Shown here: positions 43,497 to 53,091 of the stretch, piece after piece
How positions within the stretch are numbered: position 1 is the stretch's first letter
Layout of the letters: every line of letters starts with the position of its first letter
Assembly: GCF_021729885.1 (NCBI RefSeq)
Contig: NZ_CP063401.1
Location: 868,001-932,000 of the forward strand
Direction: 5' to 3'
DNA length: 64,000 bases
Source: Devosia sp. SL43
Lineage (GTDB): Bacteria > Pseudomonadota > Alphaproteobacteria > Rhizobiales > Devosiaceae
Made by a program: the position numbers and the translations under genes
The notes under the pieces: model-generated
What the model saw: the letters and a program-made list of their open reading frames with translations, nothing else
Databases searched by the model: none
What the model was told of the DNA's origin: nothing

Positions 43497-44591
43497 TCAA
43501 TGATCCTGCTTGCGCCCGACGCTTAGGCGACCTTCGAGATAGGCGCCGTATCGGGAGAGACCGAAGACGAAGACGAAGTAGATTGCGGCGACGAAGGCAT
43601 AGACTTCCACATAGGCGAAGCGCCATTCGCCGGTCTGATAGGCGGCGTTGCCCGCAGCTAACAGTTCGATGAACCCGACCACAACGATCAGCGAGGTTTC
43701 CATGAAAGTGATCACGAACTGATTGATCGTCGCCGGCAGTGCCAGGCGAAATGCCTGAGGCAGAATGACCCGGGACATCGACTGCCAATAGGAGAGGCCC
43801 AAGGCCTGGGCAGCTTCCTCCTGGCCCTTCGCAATGCCTTGAAGCCCGCCGCGGATGATCTCGGCCTCGTACGCTGCGAAGAAGAGCGTGCTGGCGGCGA
43901 TGACCCGATAGAGCTTCTCCCCAACCAGAAAATCGGGCAGCATGAAGGGCACCACCACGGCGAAGGTGAAGAGGATCGCCAGCAGAGGCAGCGAACGAAC
44001 GGTGTCGATGAAAATGCCCGTGGTCTTGGCAATGACTGGCATCTTCGACCGGCGCATCAGAGCTAGCACGATGGCGAGGGGCATGCCGAGCACGCTTGTG
44101 GTGGCGAACATGAGCAGCGTCAGAGCGAGGCCGCCCCAGTTCTGCTCGCTCACGAGGCGCAGTCCGAAGACGCCGCCCCGCATGAGGAGGTAGAACGCAG
44201 CCGTCCCCAGGACCCAGACCGAAGCGAGCCGCCAGAAGCGCCAGAACCATGGGATGCAGCTCACCACGATGATGGTGACCACGACAGTGCAGGCCAGTGC
44301 CGACCGCCATTGTTCCTCGAAGGGGTAGATTCCGAAAAGAATGATGCGCCAGCGGGCAGCGATCACCGACCAGCAGGCGCCGCCCCGTGCAAGGCATTCC
44401 TCCCGCGTGGCCGTGGCGTCGAATGTGGCTCGCAGAACCGCCCAGTCCAGCACGAACCACGCGATCGTCGCGAGGATTCCGCAGCCGAGCAGCGTGAGGA
44501 ACGTCGACCCCGCCGAACCGAAATAGTCGGGAAGGATGCGAGAAAGCGATCTGCTGCGAACCGTTGGGGGGGAACTCGATACCGATGTCAT
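43497..44591 (-). CDS. aapM: Amino-acid ABC transporter permease (AapM-like)
   Basis: The 364-residue permease has about eight membrane segments and the HisM-type EAA loop [26 protein letters not shown] ([13 protein letters not shown], about 250). The long N-terminal region with an extracytoplasmic insertion ([19 protein letters not shown], residues 60-80) is characteristic of AapM. Its ATG overlaps the AapQ stop by 4 bases. The 383-aa frame at 43474-44625 in another frame is a shadow of this gene. Confidence 0.92.
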   Translation of the reverse strand: MTSVSSSPPTVRSRSLSRILPDYFGSAGSTFLTLLGCGILATIAWFVLDWAVLRATFDATATREECLARGGACWSVIAARWRIILFGIYPFEEQWRSALACTVVVTIIVVSCIPWFWRFWRLASVWVLGTAAFYLLMRGGVFGLRLVSEQNWGGLALTLLMFATTSVLGMPLAIVLALMRRSKMPVIAKTTGIFIDTVRSLPLLAILFTFAVVVPFMLPDFLVGEKLYRVIAASTLFFAAYEAEIIRGGLQGIAKGQEEAAQALGLSYWQSMSRVILPQAFRLALPATINQFVITFMETSLIVVVGFIELLAAGNAAYQTGEWRFAYVEVYAFVAAIYFVFVFGLSRYGAYLEGRLSVGRKQDH

Positions 44592-45766
44592 GATCCGGTT
44601 CCAATCTGGTCGCCCTTGATCGCAATGGCGCGATTGATGTGATTGAGGACCGCGGCGAGGGAGAAATTGACGAGCAGGAAGCCGGCCATCAAGATGAATA
44701 TGAACTCGAGAGTCTGTCCCGAATGGGTGATCGAGCTGGCGATCACCATGAAGAAGTCTGTGAAGCCGACCGCTATGCCCAGAGTAGTGGCCTTAATGAG
44801 CCAGACATATTGATTTGTCAGAATCGGCAGCATGGCGCGGAAGGCCAGTGGCATCTGGACGCGCCAGAAGACCTGCCACGAAGACAGGCCCAGCGCCCGC
44901 GCAGCCTCCACCTGACCAGGCCTGACGGCTTTGAAGCCGCCCCGCACAATCTCACCCACATAGGCGCCACCATAAGCGCTTATGGCAAACGCTAGGCTGT
45001 AGACCTCTGGCTGAATGCGAATGCCACCTCGGATGTTCAGGCCCTGCAATTGCGGCATCGTGAAAATGTTGGTGCCGGCCGAATAGCCCCACCACACGGC
45101 GCCCAGAGCCGCCGCCAGAAAGGCGCAAGCCGTCAGACCCAGGCGCGAACGCCGCTGCTTGGCATCCATGCGGCGGACCTTGCGGGTGTTGGACAGCCAG
45201 ACGATCGCGATTCCGCCGACCACGAGGATGGCCACCGCCAGCACGGCTGCCGAATATGCGATGTTGAGACCGGGAACGTAGATTCCACGCGCCGTCAGCA
45301 TCGTCCCGCCCACTTCGATCGCCTGGCGCGGATTGGGCAGGTTGGTCGACAGGGCGTACCAGAAGTACAGCTGCAGGATGAGTGGAAGATTGCGGAATGT
45401 CTCGACGTAGATAGTGCCGAGCAGTCGAACGGATGGGTTGCGTGCCGTGCGCGCCATGCCCACGGCCAGCCCCACAACCGTCGCCCCGGTCAGACCGAGC
45501 AATCCCATGAACAGGGTGTTGCAGAGTCCCACCACGATGTACCACCAGTAAGGGCTCTCGGGGGTGGCGGGCATCACCGCGAAGTTCATGTCCCAGGACG
45601 TTGCCTTCCACAGGAACTGGAAGCCGGACGTCAGCCCCTGCGCGCGGAGATTCGACTGGGCAACCAGTACCGCCGTGACCACCAGCGCGCCGATGGCGGC
45701 GATGAAAGCGCTCTGCAGCAGAGCGCTCCGCGCGGCGCTGCTGCGCCAGAAGGTGTCCAATCTCAT
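44588..45766 (-). CDS. aapQ: Amino-acid ABC transporter permease (AapQ-like)
   Basis: The 392-residue protein has eight membrane segments, a large periplasmic/cytoplasmic insert (about 85-210, with RNLPLILQLYFWY) and the EAA loop VEAARALGLSSWQVFWRVQMP (about 295). Length fits AapQ (about 400). It lies 67 bases after the AapJ-like binding-protein gene; the gap carries a strong hairpin. It overlaps the AapM gene. Confidence 0.92.
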   Translation of the reverse strand: MRLDTFWRSSAARSALLQSAFIAAIGALVVTAVLVAQSNLRAQGLTSGFQFLWKATSWDMNFAVMPATPESPYWWYIVVGLCNTLFMGLLGLTGATVVGLAVGMARTARNPSVRLLGTIYVETFRNLPLILQLYFWYALSTNLPNPRQAIEVGGTMLTARGIYVPGLNIAYSAAVLAVAILVVGGIAIVWLSNTRKVRRMDAKQRRSRLGLTACAFLAAALGAVWWGYSAGTNIFTMPQLQGLNIRGGIRIQPEVYSLAFAISAYGGAYVGEIVRGGFKAVRPGQVEAARALGLSSWQVFWRVQMPLAFRAMLPILTNQYVWLIKATTLGIAVGFTDFFMVIASSITHSGQTLEFIFILMAGFLLVNFSLAAVLNHINRAIAIKGDQIGTGS

Positions 45767-45793
45767 CTAAAACCTCACGTCCCGGAAGCAGGT

Positions 45794-45819
45794 CCGCATC
45801 CGGCTGCTGCCGGATGCGG
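45794..45819 (-). terminator. Intercistronic hairpin between aapJ and aapQ
   Basis: CCGCATCCGGC (45794-45804) and GCCGGATGCGG (45809-45819) form a perfect 11-bp stem around TGCT. No T tract follows on the minus strand. In binding-protein-dependent transporters such stems protect the upstream message and reduce read-through, keeping the binding protein in excess. Confidence 0.7.
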
Positions 45820-45833
45820 CTTGGTTGCAGAGA

Positions 45834-46865
45834 TCAGTCGAAGACCATCGGAAACAACACGCCGCCGTTGTTCCACAGGGCCGTCAGGTCGCGCGGCATC
45901 TTGTAGGGAGAACCCGAGCCGAGGCCGCGTTCGAACACCTCAGAATAATTCCCGACGGTCTTGATGACATTGTACGCCCAGTCGTCGGACAGGCCGAGTC
46001 CGGTGCCCACGCCGGGCGTCGCGCCGAGGAACTTGCCAATGTCGGCGGAGGGCGGATTGGCTTTGAGCTCATCGACGTTGGTGGAGTCGATGCCCTCCTG
46101 CTCGGCGAAAAGCAAGGCGCTCAGGGTCCAGTTGGCGATATCGACCCAGTTGTCGTCGCCCTGACGCAGGATCATGACTTCGGGCTCGACGGCCAGGACG
46201 TCGGACAGCAGATCGTGACCGTCGGGCGTATCGGACTGGGATGCTGCGATGGCAAGCACAGGGCCCCACTGGGCGTACGTATCGCAGCGGCCCTCGAAAT
46301 AGGCCTTGTCCAACTGCTCGGTCTTCTCAATGGCGACGAGCTCCATCTCGATGTCGATTCGATCGAGATAGGCGATCACCTGCCGCTCGGTCGAGGTGCC
46401 GGCCGGCACGCAGATCGATCCGCCATCGGCCTCGGCCAGGCTCTTGATGCCGAGTTCCTTGTGCGCCATGACCTTGGTGGTGCCGAGGTAATACGAGTTG
46501 CTGAACTGCATGCCCAGTTCGCCGTCGCGGCTGAGCGTGCCCCCGGACGCCTTGATCATGACGTCGAGATCACCCGACTGCAGGGCGGGCCAACGCTGCT
46601 CCCAGCTGATCGGAATAATATTGACCTTGCTCGGATCGCCCAGCACCGCGGCGGCGATCGCACGGCAAAGTTCGATATCCAGCCCCTTCCACTCACCCTT
46701 GTCGTCCACCTCGGCGAAGCCCAGATACGATCCGTTGTGGCCCGGGCAATTGAGTACGCCGCGGTCCTGGACGGACTTCAGGGTGTCGCCCGACGCGGCC
46801 CAAGCCCCTGTCGCCGCCGGTAGACACATGGCGGAGATCATTCCTGCTCTGATAATCGATTTCAT
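45834..46865 (-). CDS. aapJ: Amino-acid ABC transporter substrate-binding protein (AapJ-like)
   Basis: The 343-residue protein has a signal peptide (about 1-23, AWAAS) and a class II (periplasmic-binding-like 3) core: DRGVLNCPGHNGSYLGFAEVDD, WKGLDIELCRAIAAAVLGD, and YFEGRCDTYAQWGPVL. The mature start VLNC-x-G and the length fit the general L-amino-acid binding protein AapJ. It captures substrate in the periplasm for AapQMP. It is the first gene of a seven-gene run, 415 bases after the LysR gene. Confidence 0.92.
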   Translation of the reverse strand: MKSIIRAGMISAMCLPAATGAWAASGDTLKSVQDRGVLNCPGHNGSYLGFAEVDDKGEWKGLDIELCRAIAAAVLGDPSKVNIIPISWEQRWPALQSGDLDVMIKASGGTLSRDGELGMQFSNSYYLGTTKVMAHKELGIKSLAEADGGSICVPAGTSTERQVIAYLDRIDIEMELVAIEKTEQLDKAYFEGRCDTYAQWGPVLAIAASQSDTPDGHDLLSDVLAVEPEVMILRQGDDNWVDIANWTLSALLFAEQEGIDSTNVDELKANPPSADIGKFLGATPGVGTGLGLSDDWAYNVIKTVGNYSEVFERGLGSGSPYKMPRDLTALWNNGGVLFPMVFD

Positions 46866-47280
46866 CGTCAGCTCCCTTGCTGAATGCCTAGTTTCCCATT
46901 TCCGCCAGTGGCGGTTTCCTGCATCCGGACCTGATCGACGAGGAGCCCTTCATTTCCACGTCACCGGCTGTCGATGAACGGAGTCCCCGTACAACGACAC
47001 CGCTTGGGGACACAGTTTCGCGAACTGCTCCCAGCGACCTACTCTGCGGCTCGGCCGTTTTCGCATGAGGTTGTCCTCATACCCTCGACCGCAGCGGAAC
47101 CGGTCTACGAAAGTAAACTCCAGGACAGACCAATCCCGCCGATATCGAATGTGCAGCAGGCCCCACACCCGCCAAATCAAGAAGTGTGCTGGAACGACAA
47201 GATTTGCTTTTGACCTGCGCGAAGCCGCTCAAGGCGTGTTAAAGCCCACGTCCACACCGGTTGCTCCGAAGCCTCAACCG
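46866..47280 (-). other. Promoter-containing gap upstream of aapJ
   Basis: This 415-base gap lies between the LysR gene end and the aapJ start. It contains a perfect short palindrome at 46902-46914 and should hold the aap operon promoter. No gene is supported; frames at 46950-47213 have no features. No LysR terminator with T run was recognised. Confidence 0.5.
46902..46914. promoter_or_regulatory. Short perfect palindrome upstream of aapJ
   Basis: CCGCCA-G-TGGCGG is a 6-bp inverted repeat with one central base, 37 bases before the aapJ ATG. It may be a regulator site near or downstream of the promoter, or a leader stem. Evidence is position and symmetry only. Confidence 0.35.
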
Positions 47281-48219
47281 TCAGGCGATGTCGTCTGCGG
47301 CGGCCCAATCCTGCTTGGTGATCCAGTCGCAGAACGCGGCAACGACTTTTGCCCGCTTATGCGCGCGCGGCACCACGAGGTAAAAACCCGGCACGTCTTC
47401 CTCATCCATTGCGGTGAGGCCATCGATCCCCAGGGGCGCAACGAGTTGACCTGCCTGAATATCCACCAACGCGTCCAATTTGGATATCAGTCCCACGCCC
47501 ATGCCGGAAATCGTCGCGCGTCGCATGGTTGCGGCATCCTGGAACTCCACTTCGACCGCAATCTCGTTGACCTCGATCCCGAGATGCCGGAGCACTTTCG
47601 GCCATAGGCTCCTGGCAAGCACCGGGTGCAGCAGTGTCATCTCGGTCAAGTCCGAAGCAGTGGAGATCCGCTGGGCCAGAGCAGGCGAGCAGCAGATGAC
47701 CTTGGGGTCACGCACCAGCAGCGCCACGTCGTACTCCTTCCAAGTACCGAAGCCCCATTGGATCGAGACATCGACCTCGTCGGCAGCGAAGTCCTTCAGG
47801 TTGATCATGGTCGTCAACCTCAGGTCGGCACCCGGCACCTGGTCGCGAAAATGCTCCAGCCGCTCCATCAAGTATCGCGTGGCGAAATAGGGACTGACAT
47901 TGATGTTGATGCGGTTCCGGTAGGATGAATTGCTCACCCGGCGAACACCTGCCGCGAACTCCTCGAACCCGGCCTGCACGAAATGCGACAGCACGATGGC
48001 CTGTTCGGTCGGCTCAATGATGCGGCCCTTGCGCTCGAACAAGCGTATGTTGAGCGTGTCCTCGAGCAGCTTTATCTGCTGACTTACGGCCTGCGGTGTG
48101 ACGAGCAGCTCGTCGGCAGCTGCCCGCAAGCTGCCCAGGCGTGTGACGGCCCAGAAAACCCGCAATGCATTGAGGGGTGGCAGCCTTGTGTGATTTCCGC
48201 TCATGACTTCCGGCTTCAC
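47281..48219 (-). CDS. LysR family regulator (GcvA-like)
   Basis: The 312-residue protein starts at GTG 48219 behind GGAGG; ATG 48204 is an alternative. It begins LPPLNALRVFWAVTRLGSLR, the GcvA-type opening, with an HTH VTPQAVSQQIKLLED and an effector domain to about residue 300. It lies 21 bases after the DAO gene on the same strand, so it may be the last gene of the hydantoinase operon, and it also precedes the aap operon. It is the best candidate regulator of both. Confidence 0.9.
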   Translation of the reverse strand: MKPEVMSGNHTRLPPLNALRVFWAVTRLGSLRAAADELLVTPQAVSQQIKLLEDTLNIRLFERKGRIIEPTEQAIVLSHFVQAGFEEFAAGVRRVSNSSYRNRININVSPYFATRYLMERLEHFRDQVPGADLRLTTMINLKDFAADEVDVSIQWGFGTWKEYDVALLVRDPKVICCSPALAQRISTASDLTEMTLLHPVLARSLWPKVLRHLGIEVNEIAVEVEFQDAATMRRATISGMGVGLISKLDALVDIQAGQLVAPLGIDGLTAMDEEDVPGFYLVVPRAHKRAKVVAAFCDWITKQDWAAADDIA

Positions 48220-48240
48220 CAGTCCTCCGGGTCCGCCGGG

Positions 48241-49446
48241 TCAGATTACCGCCTTTTCGAGGAACGGCAAATTGTCGACTACACGTTCGTAGCCCAGCGC
48301 CGTGAGATCGAGCGAGCGATATTCACCATAAGCGATCAGTTCAGAGATCCCGCGGCCCGTGGCTGGCGCCTGCTGCAGGCCATGACCGGAGAAGCCGTTC
48401 GCGAAAATGAAATTGCGGACGATCGGATGGCGTCCGACGACCAGGTTGTGGTCCAGAACATTGAAATCGTAGTGACCGGCCCATTGGTTGACGATGCGAA
48501 TGGCTTCGAAGGCCGACGAACGTTCTGCCAGCGTTGGCCAGATCGTGTCCTCGAACTCCTCATATCGAGGCTCATAGTCGTCCCAGTCCACTCGCGGATC
48601 TTCAACGGGCGGGCAGCCGGTGAGAAAATACCGCCCTTCGGGTCGGCAGAATACTCCGGAGGGATCGATCATCAGAGGCAGTCGACCTTGATTGACCTTG
48701 GCGCTGCCCTCCGGGGACTTGGCGCAATCGAAGACGAACAGGGTTCGCTTGCGCGGCTCGACAGGGATGTCGAGACCGGCCATCCGGGCCGTCAGAGCGG
48801 CTCGCGGACCCGATGCATTGATGATGATGCCCGCATCGATCGTCGCACCGGACTTGAGCATCACCCCGGTCACGGCGTCGCCCCGACGCAAAATGGCAAC
48901 CACTTCGTCGGTGACGTACTCGGCACCGAGATCGCGTGCCTTTGCCTTGAAGCCATGCATCAGGCCGGTATTGTTGAACCAGCCCTCTCCGGAGCGACCG
49001 TATGAGGCCAGCTCGATGTCATCCACATTCAGATGCGGAAAAGCATCGGCGAGTTCGTTGCGGTTCCACAGGACGACATCGGCGCCGCAGGTCTTCTGGA
49101 CCTCGTGGTTCTCGCGCAGCGTCGCGACCTGTTCGGGCTCGCGCGCCAGGAACAGGTAGCCGCCTTCATGGAAATCCAGGTCGGGCCGGTCATCGCCAAC
49201 GCGCATCGTCTCGGCGAAGCTCTTGATGAAACTGGTACCGAACTGGCCGATCTTGACGTTGATCGGGTTCGAGAACTGGTTGCGGATGGACGAGGAGGAC
49301 AGCGACGTCGCCGCGAAGCGATAGGTCGGATCGCGCTCGATCACGAGGATACTGCCGTCGAAGTCCGGATTGGCGGCCAGGAAATAGGCTGCGGCCGAGC
49401 CGATGACGGCGCCGCCGACTATCACCACGTCATAACTGTCTTTCAT
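48241..49446 (-). CDS. FAD-dependent amine/amino-acid oxidoreductase (DAO family)
   Basis: The 401-residue protein begins YDVVIVGGAVIGSAAAYFL, an FAD-binding Rossmann motif with GGxxxGxxxA, followed by ERDPTYRFAAT. The C-terminal FANGFSGHGLQQAPATGR binds flavin as in sarcosine/glycine-oxidase and FOXRED1-like proteins. It should oxidise an amine or N-substituted amino acid; the electron acceptor could be O2 or the ETF system encoded upstream in the same run. Its ATG overlaps the preceding gene stop by 4 bases. Confidence 0.9.
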   Translation of the reverse strand: MKDSYDVVIVGGAVIGSAAAYFLAANPDFDGSILVIERDPTYRFAATSLSSSSIRNQFSNPINVKIGQFGTSFIKSFAETMRVGDDRPDLDFHEGGYLFLAREPEQVATLRENHEVQKTCGADVVLWNRNELADAFPHLNVDDIELASYGRSGEGWFNNTGLMHGFKAKARDLGAEYVTDEVVAILRRGDAVTGVMLKSGATIDAGIIINASGPRAALTARMAGLDIPVEPRKRTLFVFDCAKSPEGSAKVNQGRLPLMIDPSGVFCRPEGRYFLTGCPPVEDPRVDWDDYEPRYEEFEDTIWPTLAERSSAFEAIRIVNQWAGHYDFNVLDHNLVVGRHPIVRNFIFANGFSGHGLQQAPATGRGISELIAYGEYRSLDLTALGYERVVDNLPFLEKAVI

Positions 49447-50267
49447 TTCTTCGGCTCATCGTCTGGATGGGGCAGGTCCACGAACCAGCCGCCCAGGAAG
49501 TGCGTGGCGGGGGCATGGGGGTCGAGCGGAGGCTTGGCACTTTCGACCTGCGCACGGAAGGCCTCGGTGTCGTCTTGCGGATAGTAGCCCAGATGGGCCG
49601 CCCCCGAATTATCGACCGGCTTGACCTTGTTGTCGGACAGACCGAACGAGATGGTATGGGCGACGTAGGGTGCGGTGAGGCTGGCTTCGACCAAGCGCAC
49701 GCAATCGGCAAATGACAGCCAGGACCACAGCATTCGTCGATCGGGCGGTTCGGGAAAGGACGAGAAGATGCGCAGGTCGACTGTCTCAATGCCGAACTTG
49801 TTCCAGTAGAGGCTACCCAGCGCCTCCACGAAGCATTTGGAAACGCCGTAGAGGCTGTCCGGCTTCACGGGTGCATCCACGCCGATGTGGTCTTCAAGTC
49901 GATGATAGCCGATGGCATGGACCGAGGAAGCGTAGACGATGCGCCGGACGCCATTCTTACGGGCGGCCTCGTAGATGTTGTAGCTGCCCTCGATATTGGA
50001 GTGCAGGATGGTGGACCAAGGGGCTTCTAGCGGCGCGCCGCCGAAATGCACCACGGCGTCGACGCCGCTCATGGCCGCCTCAGCGGCCTGCGCATCGGTG
50101 AGCTCGAAGACGACGGCTTGTTCATGGGCCGCAAGGTCGGCCGCTTCGACGCGATCGGCGAGCAGCAGCGTCTCGGTCAGGTGAGCCAGGCCACGCCGCA
50201 ATTCGGTGCCGAGACGCCCTGCCGCACCGGTGAGCAGTATTTTCTTGAACGCTTTGGCCATCGTCAT
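49443..50267 (-). CDS. NAD-dependent epimerase/dehydratase, uronate-dehydrogenase-like
   Basis: The 274-residue extended SDR has KKILLTGAAGRLGTEL near the start, catalytic Ser in YASSVHAIGY (about 115) and Tyr/Lys in SLYGVSKCFVEA (about 139). Residues 160-220 (DLRIFSSFPEPPDRRML, SWLSFADCVRLVEA) follow uronate dehydrogenases, which oxidise hexuronates to aldarolactones with NAD. Activity on another hydroxyl substrate is possible in this nitrogen-compound context. The gene overlaps the aminotransferase stop and the DAO start by 4 bases each. Confidence 0.88.
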   Translation of the reverse strand: MTMAKAFKKILLTGAAGRLGTELRRGLAHLTETLLLADRVEAADLAAHEQAVVFELTDAQAAEAAMSGVDAVVHFGGAPLEAPWSTILHSNIEGSYNIYEAARKNGVRRIVYASSVHAIGYHRLEDHIGVDAPVKPDSLYGVSKCFVEALGSLYWNKFGIETVDLRIFSSFPEPPDRRMLWSWLSFADCVRLVEASLTAPYVAHTISFGLSDNKVKPVDNSGAAHLGYYPQDDTEAFRAQVESAKPPLDPHAPATHFLGGWFVDLPHPDDEPKK

Positions 50268-51475
50268 TCCGGTTCCGAAAGCAGGGCGACCGCAGTCGCG
50301 ATGCGGCGCATCGCCTCGGTCAGGATACTCTCCGAGGTCGCCGTGGATATGCGGAAATACGGCGATAGACCGTATGCCGCACCGGGAACGGCAGCCACAT
50401 GCGCGTCATCGAGCAGATATTTCGCGACTGCAACGTCATCCACCAGCGTCGCCCCGGTCGGCGTCCGGCGGCCAATCAGGTCCGCGCAGCCGATGAAGGC
50501 GTAGAACGCCCCTTCGGGCGGCGCCAGGGAGAGAGCGGGAATGCCGGCGACGGCCTCGACCACCAGATTGCGTCGCTCCTCGAAAGCCGCGCGGAACCGA
50601 CGAACTTCGTCCTGAGGCCCCTCCAGGGCAGCCAGAGCACCGGCCTGTGCCATCGCGCACACCGACGTGACGGACTGGCTCTGGACGGTCGCCATGGCCT
50701 TGATCATAGGAGGTGGCCCGGCGGCATAACCGACGCGCCATCCGGTCATCGCATAGGCCTTCGACACGCCGTTGACGATCAGGCTGCGCTCGAACAGCTC
50801 CGGACAGGCCTGGGCGAAGGACACGAACCGCCTGCCATCGAACAGGATGTGCTCATAGATCTCGTCCGATAGGATCAGCACATGCGGATGGCGAGCCAGG
50901 ACGGCGCCGAGCGCCTTCAGCTCGTCCACCGAATATGTCGCGCCGGAGGGATTGCCGGGCATGTTGAGAAAGAGCCACTTGGTTCGGGGCGTGATCGCTG
51001 CTTCGAGCATCCGCGCGGTGAGACGGAAACCATCGGCCGCGCTGCATTGCGGCATGACGGGAACACCGCCGAGCAACTTCACCATTTCGGGGTACGACAC
51101 GAAATAGGGCGCGGGCAGAATGGCTTCGTCGCCGGACTCGAGGGTGGCCATTAGTGCATTGAAAATGATCTGCTTGGCGCCGTTGCTGACGATGATCTGA
51201 TCCGGCGGGACCAAGAAGCCGTTCTCGCGATGGAACTTGCTGGCTACGGCCTTGCGCAGTTCGGGCGTGCCGAGGGCCGCGGTGTAGAGCGTCTGCCCCG
51301 ACAGTGCAGCCTGATGGGCCGCATCGATGATGTGGCGCGGCGTGGGGAAGTCGGGTTCGCCCAAGCCGAGGTCGATCACATCGACGCCCTGCGCCACGAG
51401 CGCCTTGGCTGCCTGCGAAACCGCCATCGAGGCCGATGGCTTCACCACCGCGAGCTTGCTGGAGATGTAGTTCAA
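50264..51475 (-). CDS. PLP-dependent aminotransferase (class I/II, AspC-like)
   Basis: The 403-residue fold-type I enzyme has DLGLGEPDFPTP (about 37), GNPSGATYS (about 170), and PLP Lys in NGVSKAYAMTGWRVGYAAGPP (SKAYAMTGWRVGY, about 235). The C-terminal Arg region (YFRISTATSE) binds the substrate carboxylate. It should transfer an amino group between an amino acid and a 2-oxo acid. Coupled by 4-base overlaps to hyuB upstream and the uronate-dehydrogenase-like gene downstream. Confidence 0.92.
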   Translation of the reverse strand: MNYISSKLAVVKPSASMAVSQAAKALVAQGVDVIDLGLGEPDFPTPRHIIDAAHQAALSGQTLYTAALGTPELRKAVASKFHRENGFLVPPDQIIVSNGAKQIIFNALMATLESGDEAILPAPYFVSYPEMVKLLGGVPVMPQCSAADGFRLTARMLEAAITPRTKWLFLNMPGNPSGATYSVDELKALGAVLARHPHVLILSDEIYEHILFDGRRFVSFAQACPELFERSLIVNGVSKAYAMTGWRVGYAAGPPPMIKAMATVQSQSVTSVCAMAQAGALAALEGPQDEVRRFRAAFEERRNLVVEAVAGIPALSLAPPEGAFYAFIGCADLIGRRTPTGATLVDDVAVAKYLLDDAHVAAVPGAAYGLSPYFRISTATSESILTEAMRRIATAVALLSEPE

Positions 51476-53091
51476 TTGTCTGCTCCTCCGACCAGCCCCA
51501 TTGCCGCATCCAGGGCGCGGCTATCGCTGTCGCGATCGACAGGATTGCCGAAGCCGCCGCCACCGGGCAGTTGCAGCACCAGCCGCCGACCGGCCGGTAC
51601 GTGCTGCCAGCCCTTGGGCCGCAGTTTGGTGCCATCATCGAGCAGCACTTCGCCCGAGGCGCCGGGCTCTCCGCCGGCGCGGCCGCGCGCCGGTGAGCGG
51701 ACGCGGTCGAACATGGCCGAGAAATCGAACTCATGACCGTCGAGCGCTCCGATTTCGATCGTCTGACCCAAGCCTCCACGGTACTGGCCATCGCCGCCCG
51801 AGCCGGATCGCAATTCCTTGCGCCAGACCACCAGCGGGCCCGTATGCTCCGTCGCCTCGATTGGCATCGTATGCACGCCCGATGGGAAGGCGGTCGCGGA
51901 AAGCCCGTCGCTGCCCGGCCGCGCTCCCATGCCGCCCGAATTGAACATGAGGACTTCCGCATGACGACCGGAACGGCCGTCGATGGGCCGAGCGGAGATG
52001 TGGATGTTCCAGAGTGCGGCAGCGCCCTCCGCTGGAATGCGATCGGGCATGGCTTGGGCCAATGCTCCGAACACCAGGTCAGGCACCATGTGGCCGATCA
52101 CATGGCGGAGCGAAACCGGTGCAGGCCGCTTCGCGTTGAGGATATTGGTCGGGGATACCACATTGAAGAAGGCCAGTGACGCGCTGTTGTTGGGAATATC
52201 GGGTGCCACCACGCATTTGACGGCGTAGCAGGCGTAGGCCTTGGTGTAGATGATGGGAACATTGATGCCCCATCGGCTCATCGGCGCCGTCCCGTCGAAG
52301 TCGATCACCACGCCGTCCTCGGCTATCGTCACCTTCGCCGCCAGCCTGATCGATTCATCGTAGCCATCCGTCACCATGTCGGCATGCCAGCTGCCCCTGG
52401 GCAGATCCAGGAAGCGCTCCGCCATGGCTTTGTGGGTCCGTTCGAGAATGAAGTTGCCGAGTTCATCCAGGTTCGGCAGGCCGACCTCATCGAGCATCAT
52501 GGCCAGGCGGTGATGGCCGACGTCATTGCAGGCGGCGAGGGAATAGAAGTCGCCCACGACAAGGTTGGGTTCGCGAACGTTGAGACGCAGTATCTTGACC
52601 AAATCGGCGTTGACCTCTCCGCGCTCGGCGAACTTCATGATCGGGATCTGGATACCCTCTTCGTAGACGGACTTGCCATCCGCGCCGAAGCCGCGCCCAC
52701 CGACATCCACCACATGCGCAGTGCAGGCGAAGAAACCCACGAGGTTGCCGCGATGGAATGAGGGCGACACCATGGTGATGTCATGCAGATGCCCTGTTCC
52801 TTTCCAGGGATCGTTGGTGACATAGGTGTCGCCGGCAAACATGTTGCCACGTGGAATTTCGGCGATGAAGTGCAGCACCGCCTCGGCCATGGTGTTCACG
52901 TGACCGGGGGTGCCGGTCACGGCCTGCGCGAGCATGCGTCCCTGCGTGTCGAACACGCCGGCGGAGAGGTCGCCGGCCTCGCGCACGGACGTCGAAAATG
53001 CCGTGCGCAAAAGCGTCAGCGCCTGCTCCTCGACCACGGAAATCAGGCGATTCCACATCACCTGCATGCGGATTTCGGACGACCCACTCAT
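51472..53091 (-). CDS. hyuB: Hydantoinase B/oxoprolinase family protein
   Basis: The 539-residue protein matches the HyuB subunit: NRLISVVEEQALTLLRTAFS at the N-terminus, ARMLAQAVTGTPGHVNTM-type region (GRMLAQAVTGTPGHV), DGTAPMSRWGINVP, and the C-terminal GSGGDGQYRGGLGQTIEI and LQLPGGGGFGNP. With HyuA it hydrolyses cyclic amides (hydantoins, 5-oxoproline) at the cost of ATP, or carboxylates ketones in related complexes. It overlaps hyuA by 4 bases and the aminotransferase by 4 bases. Confidence 0.93.
   Translation of the reverse strand: MSGSSEIRMQVMWNRLISVVEEQALTLLRTAFSTSVREAGDLSAGVFDTQGRMLAQAVTGTPGHVNTMAEAVLHFIAEIPRGNMFAGDTYVTNDPWKGTGHLHDITMVSPSFHRGNLVGFFACTAHVVDVGGRGFGADGKSVYEEGIQIPIMKFAERGEVNADLVKILRLNVREPNLVVGDFYSLAACNDVGHHRLAMMLDEVGLPNLDELGNFILERTHKAMAERFLDLPRGSWHADMVTDGYDESIRLAAKVTIAEDGVVIDFDGTAPMSRWGINVPIIYTKAYACYAVKCVVAPDIPNNSASLAFFNVVSPTNILNAKRPAPVSLRHVIGHMVPDLVFGALAQAMPDRIPAEGAAALWNIHISARPIDGRSGRHAEVLMFNSGGMGARPGSDGLSATAFPSGVHTMPIEATEHTGPLVVWRKELRSGSGGDGQYRGGLGQTIEIGALDGHEFDFSAMFDRVRSPARGRAGGEPGASGEVLLDDGTKLRPKGWQHVPAGRRLVLQLPGGGGFGNPVDRDSDSRALDAAMGLVGGADN

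Noticed and set aside
43474..44625. Minus-strand open frame of 383 codons overlapping the AapM-like gene
   Set aside because: Its product is His/Arg-rich without membrane segments, while the alternative frame at 43497-44591 is a clear permease with matching operon overlaps.
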